DNA from: Synergistaceae bacterium
Lineage (GTDB): Bacteria; Synergistota; Synergistia; Synergistales; Aminobacteriaceae
DNA: 55,454 nt
Assembly: GCA_031272145.1 (NCBI GenBank)
Contig: JAISUL010000080.1
Location: forward strand, 1-55,454
Direction: 5' to 3'
Under the pieces are notes generated by a model. It worked only from the letters and a program-made list of their open reading frames with translations. It did not search any database and had not been told where the DNA came from. Below are positions 1-8,282 of the stretch, one piece after another. A program made the position numbers and the translations under genes. Position 1 is the stretch's first letter; the number at the start of each line of letters is the position of its first letter.

Positions 1-206
1 AGCAGGGGCAGGCGCAGGCAGATGTCTGAAACCCTCATGCCCTTGTTCGACGCGCCTCCCACGGCCGGATGCTCGGGGAAGCAGGAGACGATCTCCCGCG
101 AGCGGTCCAGCTCGGCGGCGAGGGATGGAGTGAAAAACTCCAGCGCCTCGTCGGGGTTCTGCGTTATTACGTCCTTCCAACTCCTGTCCAGCCTCTGGTC
201 GGTCAT
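1..206 (-). CDS. Partial hypothetical protein, possibly Rpn/PD-(D/E)XK transposase-like family
   Basis: The reading frame enters from beyond the left edge and its first codon is ATG at 206-204 on the minus strand, preceded by a G-rich ribosome site (GAGGGGG). About 68 N-terminal residues are visible: MTDQRLDRSWKDVITQNP, then an ALEFF segment and a DRSREIVSCFP segment. The pattern of an early aromatic/acidic segment followed by LEFFTP is reminiscent of recombination-promoting-nuclease or YhgA-like proteins. The catalytic part lies outside the window, so the family is only a guess. The 107 bases up to the next gene hold nothing I recognise. Confidence 0.55.
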   Translation of the reverse strand, partial: MTDQRLDRSWKDVITQNPDEALEFFTPSLAAELDRSREIVSCFPEHPAVGGASNKGMRVSDICLRLPL

Positions 207-313
207 TTAATAATCCCCCTCGCGTCTATCATCTCCGCCACATTCCCTTGAGGGCATAATTCTACCTCAGGCCGGACGCCGTCAGCAGGCTTGTCTTCTC
301 CTTACTTCATTTT

Positions 314-1413
314 TTATGGCCGTAGGTGCCTGTACAAATCCAGGGTCTCCGAGGCGCAGCGGTCCCACGAGAAGAGGCGGCAGCGCCGCCGGCCCGCCTC
401 CACTAGGGCGGAGCGAAGCTGTGCGTCAGTCGCGGCGCGGAGCATCTTGTCGGCTATGTCGTCTGTCGAAGCCGGGTCGAACAGCAAAGCTGCGTCCCCC
501 GCCACCTCCGGTATGGAGCTAGCGTTTGACGCGACGACCGGACAGCCGCGGCTCATGGCCTCAAGGATCGGAAGCCCGAAGCCCTCCCACAGCGACGGGT
601 AGACGAAGGCCGCAGCGTTTTCGTACAGGCCGGACAGAACGCCGTCGCCGCCCTCGAAGCGCGGCGGAGGACGCGAAGGCCTCGGCCATGCGCCCGAAGT
701 TCTTGTACGCGAACCGCGGCCCCACGAACAGGAAATACGGCCGAGCGGGGCGGCAGGCCGGAGCCGTCTTCGCGTCCTCGGAAGCTCCGCTGAAGCCGTG
801 ATAGATGACCCTGACCACGCAGTCGGGACGGACGGGATACATATCGAGCAGGTCTCTTTTCGTTGCCTCCGAGACGCATATGAGGGCGTCGGCCATCTCG
901 AAGGCGCGGCGTTTTTGCGCGGGGGTGTCGTCGCCTCGGAACAGCTCCGGGAACCTCTCGTGCGTAAAGTCGTGGACGGTGAACACCTTCTTGGCCTTCG
1001 GGAGGCCGTGAACGTCGTAATAGGTGGGATGATAGAGGCAGCCCGCGCCGCCGCACGGGGCGAAACGAGCCGCAAACAGCCGCCACACGGCGTCGTTGGC
1101 AGCGCGCCTCAGCACCCCAGTGCGCGGTATGATGGGCACGGGAACCCCCCATACACGGGCAGCCGAGTTTTTCAGCGCGCGGTTCAGCCCGTAGCGGTTG
1201 AGGAACAGCCCCATGAAGACGCGGACGTCAAAGTCGGGAGGCGGGCAAACCGCTACGCGGCTGATCAGCTCCGTGAAATAACGGGAAATGCCGCCGTAAG
1301 GCTGCTGAAAAACGGTGTGGTCATAGACAATAGTGTGGCGACCGGCGACCGGCGACCGGCGACCGGCGACCCATTTTACTCAAAATCGTTTTCAGCGCAT
1401 CCGTAAAAACCAC
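314..1413 (-). pseudogene. GT4-family glycosyltransferase, interrupted at both ends
   Basis: The two halves of a GT-B, family 4 glycosyltransferase lie in different frames. The N-terminal half (frame ending near 670) has the family opening IVYDHTVFQQPYGGISRYF, then [14 protein letters not shown] and the [14 protein letters not shown] segment. The C-terminal half carries [19 protein letters not shown] and [11 protein letters not shown], the donor-sugar site, and ends with TAA at 314-316. Between them, around 640-690, the frame shifts and about 40-45 codons normally found here (the GGG...E and rv...G strand region) are missing. At the 5' end no usable start codon is in frame. GTG 1413 (site GGAGGA at 1421-1426, 7-nt gap) and ATG 1374 share a frame that is off by one from the enzyme because of a heptamer repeat. 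It follows pgm by 33 nt. A surface-sugar role is inferred. A sequencing error could explain the shift but not the missing segment. Confidence 0.75.
1337..1371 (-). repeat. Heptanucleotide tandem repeat (GGTCGCC)x5 at the GT4 start
   Basis: On the minus strand ATG (1374-1372) is followed directly by five perfect GGTCGCC units and then the glycosyltransferase reading frame. The unit is 7 nt, so each gain or loss shifts the frame. With five units the frame runs into TGA after about 17 codons. With one, four or seven units ATG joins the IVYDH... frame; with one unit the protein would begin MGRHTIVYD, like normal family members. Confidence 0.85.
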
Positions 1414-1446
1414 TATTTTTTCCTCCAAACTGAAAAAACTCCGCCC

Positions 1447-3057
1447 CTACTTTATCGCCTCCGAGACGATCTCCTGCGCCTCGTCCTGAATCATCTTCAG
1501 GTGCGCCTCGCCTTTGAAGCTCTCGGCGTAGATCTTGTAGATGTCCTCCGTGCCGGACGGGCGGGCGGCGAACCAGCCGTTCTCGGTCACTACCTTCAGG
1601 CCGCCTATCGGGGCGCCGTTGCCTGGGGCGTTCGTCAACTTCGCGGTGATCTTCTCGCCGGCTAGCGAGTTGGTTCTCACCATGTCGGGCGACAGCTTCC
1701 CTAACGCGTCCTTCTGCGCGGGCGTCGCGGGCGCGTCGACGCGGGCGTAGACCGGGCTGCCGTACTTCGACGTAAGAGCCGCGTAATGCAGGGCGGGGTT
1801 CTGCTCTGTCGCTGCCGTTATCTCCGCGGCAAGCAGGTCCATAATGAAGCCGTCCTTGTCCGTCGTCCATACGCCGCCGTCCTTCCTCAGGAACGACGCC
1901 CCGGCGCTCTCCTCGCCTCCGAAGCCCATCGAGCCGTCAAGCAGCCCGTCGACGAACCACTTGAACCCCACGGGCGTCTCGATGAGGGTGCGCCCGATGC
2001 CGGCTGCCACTCTGTCTATCATCGAGCTTGAGACCAGCGTCTTGCCGACGGCGGCGGTCTTCTTCCACGAGGCGCGGGTGACGAACAGGTGCTGTATCGC
2101 GACGGCCAGATATGCGTTGGGGTTCATCAGGCCCTCCGGCGTGACTATCCCGTGGCGGTCGAAGTCCGTGTCGTTGCCGAACGCCACGTCGAATGGACAA
2201 GGCGTCTTGTCCATCACGGACACTAATCCGGCCATAGCCCAGGGGGACGAGCAGTCCATGCGTATCTTCCCGTCGTGGTCTGGCGGCATAAAGGAGAACG
2301 TCGGGTCGACGCGCTTGTTCACGACTTCGAGGTTGCGCAGGCCGTATATCGTTGCGATGGGCTCCCAGTACCCGACCCCGGCGCCGCCCATGGGGTCGAC
2401 GCCCAGCCTGACGCCGGACTCGCGTATAACGTCCATGTCGACGATGCTGCGCAGGTCGTGAACGTACGGCAGCACGTAGTCGTAAAAGCGCCCAGCCTGC
2501 ATGGCGCGCTCGAACGGAACACTCGGGATCTTTTCAAAGCCTTCCTTTATAAGTGCGTTCGCCCTCGTCTGGATGGCCTTGGTCGTTTCGGGCGAGGCAG
2601 GGCCGCCGGACGGGGGGTCGTACTTGATGCCTCCGTCGTTCGGCGGGTTGTGCGACGGGGTTATCACGATCCCGTCGGCCAAGCCCTTGTCGGCCCGCTC
2701 GCGGTTCCAGACCAGGATGGCGCGGGATATAACCGGAGTTGGGGTGTAACTCAGGTCGCTCTGGACGACGTACTCGACGTTCAGCGCGGCAAAGACCGAG
2801 ACGCACGTGCGAAGCGCGGGCTCGGACAGGGCGTGAGTGTCCATGCCTATGAAGAGCGGGCCCGTCACCCCGGCGCCCTTGCGGTGCTCGGCCACGGCCT
2901 GGGCGATCGCGGCTATGTGTGCCTCGTTGAAGCTGTGCCGCTCCGGCGACCCGCGATGCCCCGACGTGCCGAAGGACACCAAGTGCGAAGGCTCCGACGG
3001 GTCGGGCCTGTTCGTGTAATACTCCGCGACCAGCCGCGGAATGTTGAAATCTGCCAT
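1447..3057 (-). CDS. pgm: Phosphoglucomutase, alpha-D-glucose-specific
   Basis: Interconverts glucose-1-phosphate and glucose-6-phosphate in the cytoplasm, supplying precursors for UDP-glucose and surface glycans. At 536 residues it matches the bacterial alpha-phosphoglucomutase family (about 545). Visible motifs are GTSGHRGSP (30-38), the phosphoserine loop [12 protein letters not shown] (catalytic Ser 135), the metal loop [10 protein letters not shown] (294-303), the sugar loop GGEESAGAS (380-388) and the phosphate-binding [12 protein letters not shown] near the C-terminus. The start is ATG at 3057-3055. It is upstream of the damaged glycosyltransferase in the same direction, so the two were probably cotranscribed. 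No key residue is missing. Confidence 0.96.
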   Translation of the reverse strand: MADFNIPRLVAEYYTNRPDPSEPSHLVSFGTSGHRGSPERHSFNEAHIAAIAQAVAEHRKGAGVTGPLFIGMDTHALSEPALRTCVSVFAALNVEYVVQSDLSYTPTPVISRAILVWNRERADKGLADGIVITPSHNPPNDGGIKYDPPSGGPASPETTKAIQTRANALIKEGFEKIPSVPFERAMQAGRFYDYVLPYVHDLRSIVDMDVIRESGVRLGVDPMGGAGVGYWEPIATIYGLRNLEVVNKRVDPTFSFMPPDHDGKIRMDCSSPWAMAGLVSVMDKTPCPFDVAFGNDTDFDRHGIVTPEGLMNPNAYLAVAIQHLFVTRASWKKTAAVGKTLVSSSMIDRVAAGIGRTLIETPVGFKWFVDGLLDGSMGFGGEESAGASFLRKDGGVWTTDKDGFIMDLLAAEITAATEQNPALHYAALTSKYGSPVYARVDAPATPAQKDALGKLSPDMVRTNSLAGEKITAKLTNAPGNGAPIGGLKVVTENGWFAARPSGTEDIYKIYAESFKGEAHLKMIQDEAQEIVSEAIK

Positions 3058-3101
3058 TTATAGAACCCCCTGTCTTGTCGAGGACTCGGTCGGTGGCGGC
3101 A

Positions 3102-4454
3102 TTATAGCAGGCGATCGGCTGCCAAACCCAGCACGAATCTCTCGGCATCCTCTCTTGTCCTCACCTCGCCGGACCCGACCGCTCCGTCCAGCTCCTCCAG
3201 CACGCGCCCGACCGCGCGGCCAGGCGGTATGCCGAGCAGCCTCATGACGTCATGCCCGTTCAAAGGCAGAGCATGTGCTCCGGCTCCGGCTCCGGCTTCA
3301 GAAAAGTTCTCCATAACCCTATGCAGCATCACTCGCGCCTCGGCTATGTTCGTCCCCTCGCCCATCGAACCACGAGCGTCGCACATCGCTAGCGCAAAAA
3401 GGCGCTCGGCGTCCTCGGCCCCCAGCGAGCGTATGAGCCTGACGCAGGTGCGCTCGGTCACGTTCCCGCCCGGCGTCATGTGGCAGCGCACCAAGGCTGC
3501 CACCCGATCGGCCAGCTTCCCCGGGGCAGCCCACGAGGTCAGGGTCGCGCGCGCTATCGCCTCCCCCTCCGTCTCATGCCCGAAGAAGCAGACGTGGTCG
3601 CGCTTCGGGTGCGGACGAGCCGTGACCGGCTTGCCGGCGTCGTGCAGAAGCGCGGCGAGAGCCAGAATCGTATCCTTCCCCCTGCTCTGAACCTCGGCCA
3701 GCACGCGGAACGTGTGGGCCAAAACGTCGCCCTCAGGGTGGAACTCCGCCGGCTGAGCTACTCCCCTCATAGCCTCGACCTCCGGCAGGACGAGCGGCAG
3801 CAGGCCGTACCCGTCTAGAAGCGTGAGAAACTCGTGGGGGCGCGACTCAAACCCCTTCAGAAACTCCTTCCCCAGCCGCTCGCGTGGAACTCGAATTAGA
3901 AGGCCCCCGCGGTGCTTCACGAACCCCTTGGTGACGGCGGCGGTGTCTTCATCTATATGGAACCCCAGCGAGCATGCGAAGCGCAGTAATCTGACCGCCC
4001 TGACCGGGTCGGCCTCGTACGGCAGCCACGCCGGAGCCGACGGCACGAGGCGCAGCACCTTGGCCTGAACGTCCGCCTCCCCGCCGAAGGGGTCGATTAG
4101 GTTCCCACCGGAGTCGACGGCCATGGCGTTCACGGTGAAGTCGCGCCGCCCGAGGTCTTGCTCGATCGATCCGCCGGTCAGAGGGGCTATGTCCACGGCC
4201 ATCGGGGCCGGCATGCCCAGGCCGGACAGGACGGCGCAGACCGTGGCGTCCCGCCTGCCGACCACGACTCCGCCGGTCTTTCTGGCCAGAGCGCCGATGT
4301 CGGTCTCCGAGCACACGACGTCGACGTCGGCCTCGGCCATTCCCGACACGCGGTCGCGCACTGCCCCTCCGACGAGCCAAGCCTGCTCGACGCCGCGCCG
4401 TTTCAGTTCCTCGAGAATATGCAAGTGTGGCCATAAGTGGTCTAGATGCCGCAA
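3102..4454 (-). CDS. cca: CCA tRNA nucleotidyltransferase with HD domain
   Basis: Adds or repairs the 3' CCA of tRNA, or is a close class II nucleotidyltransferase relative. The frame is open far upstream, but homology starts just after TTG 4454-4452, which has GGGAGG about ten bases before it; GTG 4481 is the alternative. From TTG the protein has 450 residues: LVGGAVRD (27-34) and the metal-binding DVD (43-45), the arm motif RRDFTVNA (103-110), WLPYEADPVRAVRLLRFA (template-independent nucleotide recognition, about 143-160), then an HD phosphohydrolase domain (H247, HD 271-272) as in the long bacterial CCA enzymes. A short Ala-Gly run (EAGAGAGAHA) near residue 410 comes from an in-frame six-base repeat (3276-3298). 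It is divergent from the M23 peptidase gene, with only about 100 bases between the start codons. Confidence 0.9.
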   Translation of the reverse strand: MRHLDHLWPHLHILEELKRRGVEQAWLVGGAVRDRVSGMAEADVDVVCSETDIGALARKTGGVVVGRRDATVCAVLSGLGMPAPMAVDIAPLTGGSIEQDLGRRDFTVNAMAVDSGGNLIDPFGGEADVQAKVLRLVPSAPAWLPYEADPVRAVRLLRFACSLGFHIDEDTAAVTKGFVKHRGGLLIRVPRERLGKEFLKGFESRPHEFLTLLDGYGLLPLVLPEVEAMRGVAQPAEFHPEGDVLAHTFRVLAEVQSRGKDTILALAALLHDAGKPVTARPHPKRDHVCFFGHETEGEAIARATLTSWAAPGKLADRVAALVRCHMTPGGNVTERTCVRLIRSLGAEDAERLFALAMCDARGSMGEGTNIAEARVMLHRVMENFSEAGAGAGAHALPLNGHDVMRLLGIPPGRAVGRVLEELDGAVGSGEVRTREDAERFVLGLAADRLL

Positions 4455-4557
4455 GATGACAGCGCCTCCCTCTATGCGCACCAGTGCCCAGCGGTGATAT
4501 ATATATGATACAATCCGGATGTCGAAGCCAGCGATTATACGTAGGGGAGTCGATATA

Positions 4558-5325
4558 GTGAACCACGAGAAGCGCGGCGCTTTGGGGTGCCTAAGACACG
4601 CGGCCGTTCTGACGTGTTTGGCTTGGATTCTGCTGATCACTCCGTCCTTCGCGGACGAAGCGAGAGATGCGGGGGGCGCAGGGGGCACGCAAGAGTCGGG
4701 CGGACGCCTGTCGGAGATATACGCGGAGAAGGGCATCGCCTCGGCGGACGCCAACGATCGCTTGGTCACGGTCAAGCTCCACGGAGTGCCTAGGGACACG
4801 AGCGACCTGAACATCAAGGGCCTCACCCCGCGCGAGCAGAGGCCGAAGCCCCCAGCCGTTCAGCCGAGCCCGCCGGTGCCGCAGAAGCCGTCCCAGCCGC
4901 CGAGCCAGCCCAGCCAACCGAAGCTGGACTTGAAGCCATCGTCGTTCCGCATGACATGGCCGGTGAACGGGAAAATATCCTCCGGCTACGGCAGGCGCGG
5001 GAAGAAGGGACGCATGCACATGGGCATAGACATCCCGGTGCCGAAGGGGACGCCGATAAAGGCGGCGATGGACGGGGTCGTGACTCAGGCGGGGAAAAAG
5101 TACCGCGGCTACGGCTACTCCGTCACGATCGACCACGGCGGCGGCATAAGCAGCTTCTACGCCCACTGCTCCAGCGTCAAGGTCAGGCCGGGCCAGGCCG
5201 TTAAGCGCGGAGCCATCGTCGGCTTGGTCGGGCGCACGGGGCGCGCCGTCGGGCATCACCTGCACTTCGAGGTAAGAAAAAACGGCAAGGCCGTGAACCC
5301 CTTGCCGTATCTGGAAGCTAGATAA
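4558..5325 (+). CDS. M23 family metallopeptidase (LytM/NlpD-like), secreted
   Basis: Predicted cell-wall endopeptidase acting in the periplasm. GTG 4558 is chosen as start because AGGGGAG sits eight bases upstream and the resulting N-terminus is a good signal peptide (positive MNHEKRG, hydrophobic AAVLTCLAWILLI, cleavage near PSFA-DE). ATG 4519 is in frame but adds charged residues. After a Pro/Gln-rich linker (roughly 95-130) comes the M23 domain: GYGRRGKKGRMHMGIDI (first zinc ligands His and Asp), SSFYAH, and HHLHFEVRKNG with the HxH zinc motif, followed by NPLPYL typical of the domain end. There is no LysM domain. A TACAAT-like element lies at 4507-4512. Confidence 0.9.
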   Translation: MNHEKRGALGCLRHAAVLTCLAWILLITPSFADEARDAGGAGGTQESGGRLSEIYAEKGIASADANDRLVTVKLHGVPRDTSDLNIKGLTPREQRPKPPAVQPSPPVPQKPSQPPSQPSQPKLDLKPSSFRMTWPVNGKISSGYGRRGKKGRMHMGIDIPVPKGTPIKAAMDGVVTQAGKKYRGYGYSVTIDHGGGISSFYAHCSSVKVRPGQAVKRGAIVGLVGRTGRAVGHHLHFEVRKNGKAVNPLPYLEAR

Positions 5326-5353
5326 GGAAGCTATATAAAGGAAGCTGGGTGAA

Positions 5354-7072
5354 TCAGGAGGCCTTCCTGCGCACCCGTCTGTCGCTGACCGAGCCCCGCG
5401 GGCGGTATGGGGCGCTTGCGACTGGCGCGTCGTCTATGAACAGCCCCCACTTCGCCAGGCCGGCGCGTCCCTGCTCCAGCTTCGACATGGCCTCGGGCAG
5501 TAGCTCGACCATGACGTAGTCGTCCTTCAGCCTTATGGCCCCAACCTCCTGGCGCTCGACCTTCAGCACCGAGCAAAGGGCATTCAGTATGCGCCCCACG
5601 TCCTTGGCGCCGTTGCCCCTCATGCGCGTCATAGTGCCGCGGGGCCGCGCGCGCCTGCCACCGAACTCGTCGCGGGCCGGGCGCTGCCTGCGTTCCCTCT
5701 CGCGCTGCAGGTCGGAGTTCAGGCTGTAGCCCTTGGACATGCGCGAGTTGAGCGCGTCAAGCAGCTTGGCCACGAGCACCTTGGCCTCGGCCCGCTCCAG
5801 CAGGTCGGACGCCCACTCCAGATATGAGTCGTCCACCTGGGACGTGAGCAGCTTCTCCTCGGCCACGTCGCGCTGAACCGCGCGGATCATGTCGAGGCCC
5901 GGCGCGTCCATCCACTCGACCTTCATCTGCGTCGAGCGGAGCATCATCTTGAACCGCCCGACCTCCACGGGGGACAGCAGGATCAGGTTTATCCCCTCGT
6001 GCCCGGCGCGCCCCGTGCGCCCGCTGCGGTGCACAAACGTGTCGCGGTCGTCCGGCAGGCCGAACTGTATCACGTGGGTCACGCCCTCGACGTCAAGCCC
6101 GCGCGCCGCCACGTTCGTGGCGACCAAGTGCGGCATCGAGCCGGACTTGAACGAGCTCAGCACCGCGTTGCGCTCCCTCTGGGTCATCTCGCCGTGGAGC
6201 GCCGCGGCGTTGAATCCCTCGTCCTGAAGCCTCTGAGCCACCTCTATGGAGTCGAGCCTCGTGTGGCAGAACATCAGGCTGCGCTTGGGGCGCTCCCAAA
6301 GCAGGACGTTCACCAGCCCCTCGAACCGCTTCCGCGACGGCACCATGTACACTCGGTGCACTATGTCCTCGTGCTGCTCCCCGTCCTTCACGAGGGAGAT
6401 GGTGCGAGGGTTCTCCCTCAGGTAGCGCTTGGCCAGCTCCCTTACCTCCGGCGGCATCGTCGCGGAGAAGAGCCACGTCCTTCGCTCCTTGGGCAGGGAG
6501 TCGAGTATGCCCTCAAGCTCCTCGCGGAAGCCCATGTCGAGCATCTGGTCCCCCTCGTCGAGGACTACGCTCGCTATGCCCGACGTGTCGAGGCTGCCCC
6601 TCTGAACGTGGTCTAGCGTGCGCCCAGGCGTCCCGACGACTATCGCGGCCCCGTCCCTCAGAGCCCGAAGCTGCGGCGACATCTCAAGCCCTCCGACTAG
6701 CGAGACGACCGAGACGTCCATGAAGCGCACGAGCCACTCGGCCTCCCTCGCGATCTGCTGTGCAAGCTCGCGGGTGGGGGACAGGATCAGAACCCTCGGC
6801 CTTCTCTCGCCTATCTCCATGTCCTGAAGAAGCGGCAGCAGGAACGCCAGCGTCTTCCCCGAGCCAGTCTTGGCCCTGACGATCAGGTCGGAGGAGCGGC
6901 AGTCGGTCTCCAGAACCTTCTCTTGAACGGGGGTCGGGGAGGTGAAGCCCTTTCTGGCTATGGCCCTCAGGAGCTCGTCCCTCACGCCGAACGAGGCGAA
7001 GGCGCGCGTTTCCTCCTCTCCGCCCGCGTCATCGGGGCGCGGTCTTTCGCATTCGTTATCCGTCATGTTCAA
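5354..7072 (-). CDS. DEAD-box ATP-dependent RNA helicase with DbpA-type RNA-binding domain
   Basis: ATP-dependent RNA helicase of the DeaD/CsdA type, expected to act on ribosome assembly or structured mRNA. In order: Q-motif (FASFGVRDELLRAI...TSPTPVQ), Walker A AKTGSGKT, SPTRELAQQ, VGTPGR, motif II, FSATMP, ARGLDVEGV, and HRSGRTGRAG (motif VI). The C-terminal part holds the DbpA RNA-binding fold (GRILNALCSVLKVERQEVGAI...DDYVMVELL), followed by a basic tail. Motif II reads DEGD rather than DEAD (bases 6548-6559). TTG 7072 is used because AGGTGG is seven bases upstream; ATG 7066 is two codons later. It is divergent from ruvB. Confidence 0.93.
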   Translation of the reverse strand: MNMTDNECERPRPDDAGGEEETRAFASFGVRDELLRAIARKGFTSPTPVQEKVLETDCRSSDLIVRAKTGSGKTLAFLLPLLQDMEIGERRPRVLILSPTRELAQQIAREAEWLVRFMDVSVVSLVGGLEMSPQLRALRDGAAIVVGTPGRTLDHVQRGSLDTSGIASVVLDEGDQMLDMGFREELEGILDSLPKERRTWLFSATMPPEVRELAKRYLRENPRTISLVKDGEQHEDIVHRVYMVPSRKRFEGLVNVLLWERPKRSLMFCHTRLDSIEVAQRLQDEGFNAAALHGEMTQRERNAVLSSFKSGSMPHLVATNVAARGLDVEGVTHVIQFGLPDDRDTFVHRSGRTGRAGHEGINLILLSPVEVGRFKMMLRSTQMKVEWMDAPGLDMIRAVQRDVAEEKLLTSQVDDSYLEWASDLLERAEAKVLVAKLLDALNSRMSKGYSLNSDLQRERERRQRPARDEFGGRRARPRGTMTRMRGNGAKDVGRILNALCSVLKVERQEVGAIRLKDDYVMVELLPEAMSKLEQGRAGLAKWGLFIDDAPVASAPYRPRGSVSDRRVRRKAS

Positions 7073-7143
7073 ACGCTTTCCACCTTTCGGATTGTGCGGG
7101 AAATATCCGTTCGCCTAATCATGTCATCCCCGCCTGCCGCCTA

Positions 7144-7152
7144 TGTTACAAT
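7144..7152 (+). promoter_or_regulatory. Extended -10 promoter candidate for ruvB
   Basis: TATGTTACAAT contains TG-N-TACAAT, an extended -10 element. No clear -35 hexamer stands 16-18 bases upstream, so the call depends on the extended -10 alone. It lies about 40-50 bases before the ruvB start in the only gap ahead of the ruvB operon. Confidence 0.4.
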
Positions 7153-7202
7153 GCCTCATAACGTTCACAACCGTAAAATTATAGGGAGATTTGACCGAAA
7201 AC

Positions 7203-8282
7203 ATGCCGAACGGTAAACCCGAAGGCGGAATTGAAAAGCACGGGGAAGGCAAGGAGCGCTTCTTCTCGCCTGCGCGATCGCCGGAGGACATGAAGATACG
7301 CCCCGTCTCTCTGGACGGGTTCATAGGGCAGGAGAGGCTGCGGGAGAAGCTGGCCGTGTACATCCAGGCGGCGCGCGGCAGGGGCGAGCCGCTCGACCAC
7401 GCCCTTTTCTACGGGCCGCCCGGCCTGGGCAAGACCACGCTCGCCGGCATCATAGCCCACGAGATGGGAGGCCAGCTGCGCGTGACGACCGGCCCAGCCC
7501 TTGAGCGGGCCGGCGACCTCGCCGCGATAGTCTCCAACGTCGAGCCAGGCGACGTGCTCTTCATAGACGAGATACACCGCCTCCCAGCCCAGGTGGAGGA
7601 GATACTCTACCCGGTCATGGAGGATTTCGCTCTTCACATCGTGCTGGGCAAAGGGCCTCTCGCCAAGACCCTGACTCTGACCCTGCCGCGCTTCACGCTC
7701 TGCGGCGCCACGACGAGGCTTGGGCTGCTCACGTCACCGCTCAGGGCGCGCTTCGGCATAGTCGAGCAGCTGTCCCTCTACGGCGAGGCGGAGCTCACGG
7801 CGATCGTCGAGAGGGGAAGCGCCTCGTTCGGCGTGGAAATATCGCGCGAGGCAGCGGAGGAGATAGCGCGGCGCTCGCGAGGAACTCCGAGGGTGGCGCT
7901 GCGCCTCCTCCGCCGCGTGAGGGACGTCGCGGCAGTCAAGGGCGAGGGAGCGATCACGGCCGCCCTGGCCAGGAGGGCGATGGACATGATGGAGATAGAC
8001 CCGGACGGCCTCGACGACGGCGACCGCAGGATACTGAGGGCGATCACGGGAAGCGGAGGCCCGGTCGGCCTGGCCACCCTGTCCGCCGCCCTAAACGAGG
8101 ACGCCCGCACCATAGAGGACATCTACGAGCCGTACCTTATCCAGATGGGCTTCCTCGAGAGGACGCCCAGGGGACGCCGCGCGACCGCGAACGGCTACGC
8201 CAGGATGGGCATCACTCCGCCTGAGGACTGGGTGCGCAACATGCCACTCTTCACCTCGGAGGAAGAGGAAGAAGAAAGTTGA
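7203..8282 (+). CDS. ruvB: Holliday junction branch migration helicase RuvB
   Basis: Hexameric AAA+ motor that drives branch migration with RuvA during recombinational repair. The protein has the RuvB signature FIGQERLREKLAVYIQAA, Walker A GPPGLGKT, Walker B LFIDEIHRL, the beta-hairpin region after the Walker B helix, the sensor GATTRLGLLTSPLRARFG with its arginine finger, and the winged-helix end (EPYLIQMGFLERTPRGR). ATG 7203 is taken as the start; TTG 7191 is in frame but only two bases from GGGAG. An extra N-terminal stretch of about 30 residues precedes the conserved domain. ruvA and ruvC are not adjacent. It overlaps the next gene by 4 nt, so the two are probably cotranslated. Confidence 0.95.
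   Translation: MPNGKPEGGIEKHGEGKERFFSPARSPEDMKIRPVSLDGFIGQERLREKLAVYIQAARGRGEPLDHALFYGPPGLGKTTLAGIIAHEMGGQLRVTTGPALERAGDLAAIVSNVEPGDVLFIDEIHRLPAQVEEILYPVMEDFALHIVLGKGPLAKTLTLTLPRFTLCGATTRLGLLTSPLRARFGIVEQLSLYGEAELTAIVERGSASFGVEISREAAEEIARRSRGTPRVALRLLRRVRDVAAVKGEGAITAALARRAMDMMEIDPDGLDDGDRRILRAITGSGGPVGLATLSAALNEDARTIEDIYEPYLIQMGFLERTPRGRRATANGYARMGITPPEDWVRNMPLFTSEEEEEES

Noticed and set aside
798-1406. Plus-strand 202-codon open frame
   Set aside because: Antisense of the GT4 gene; its composition follows the GC-rich third-position shadow and it spans the heptamer repeat.
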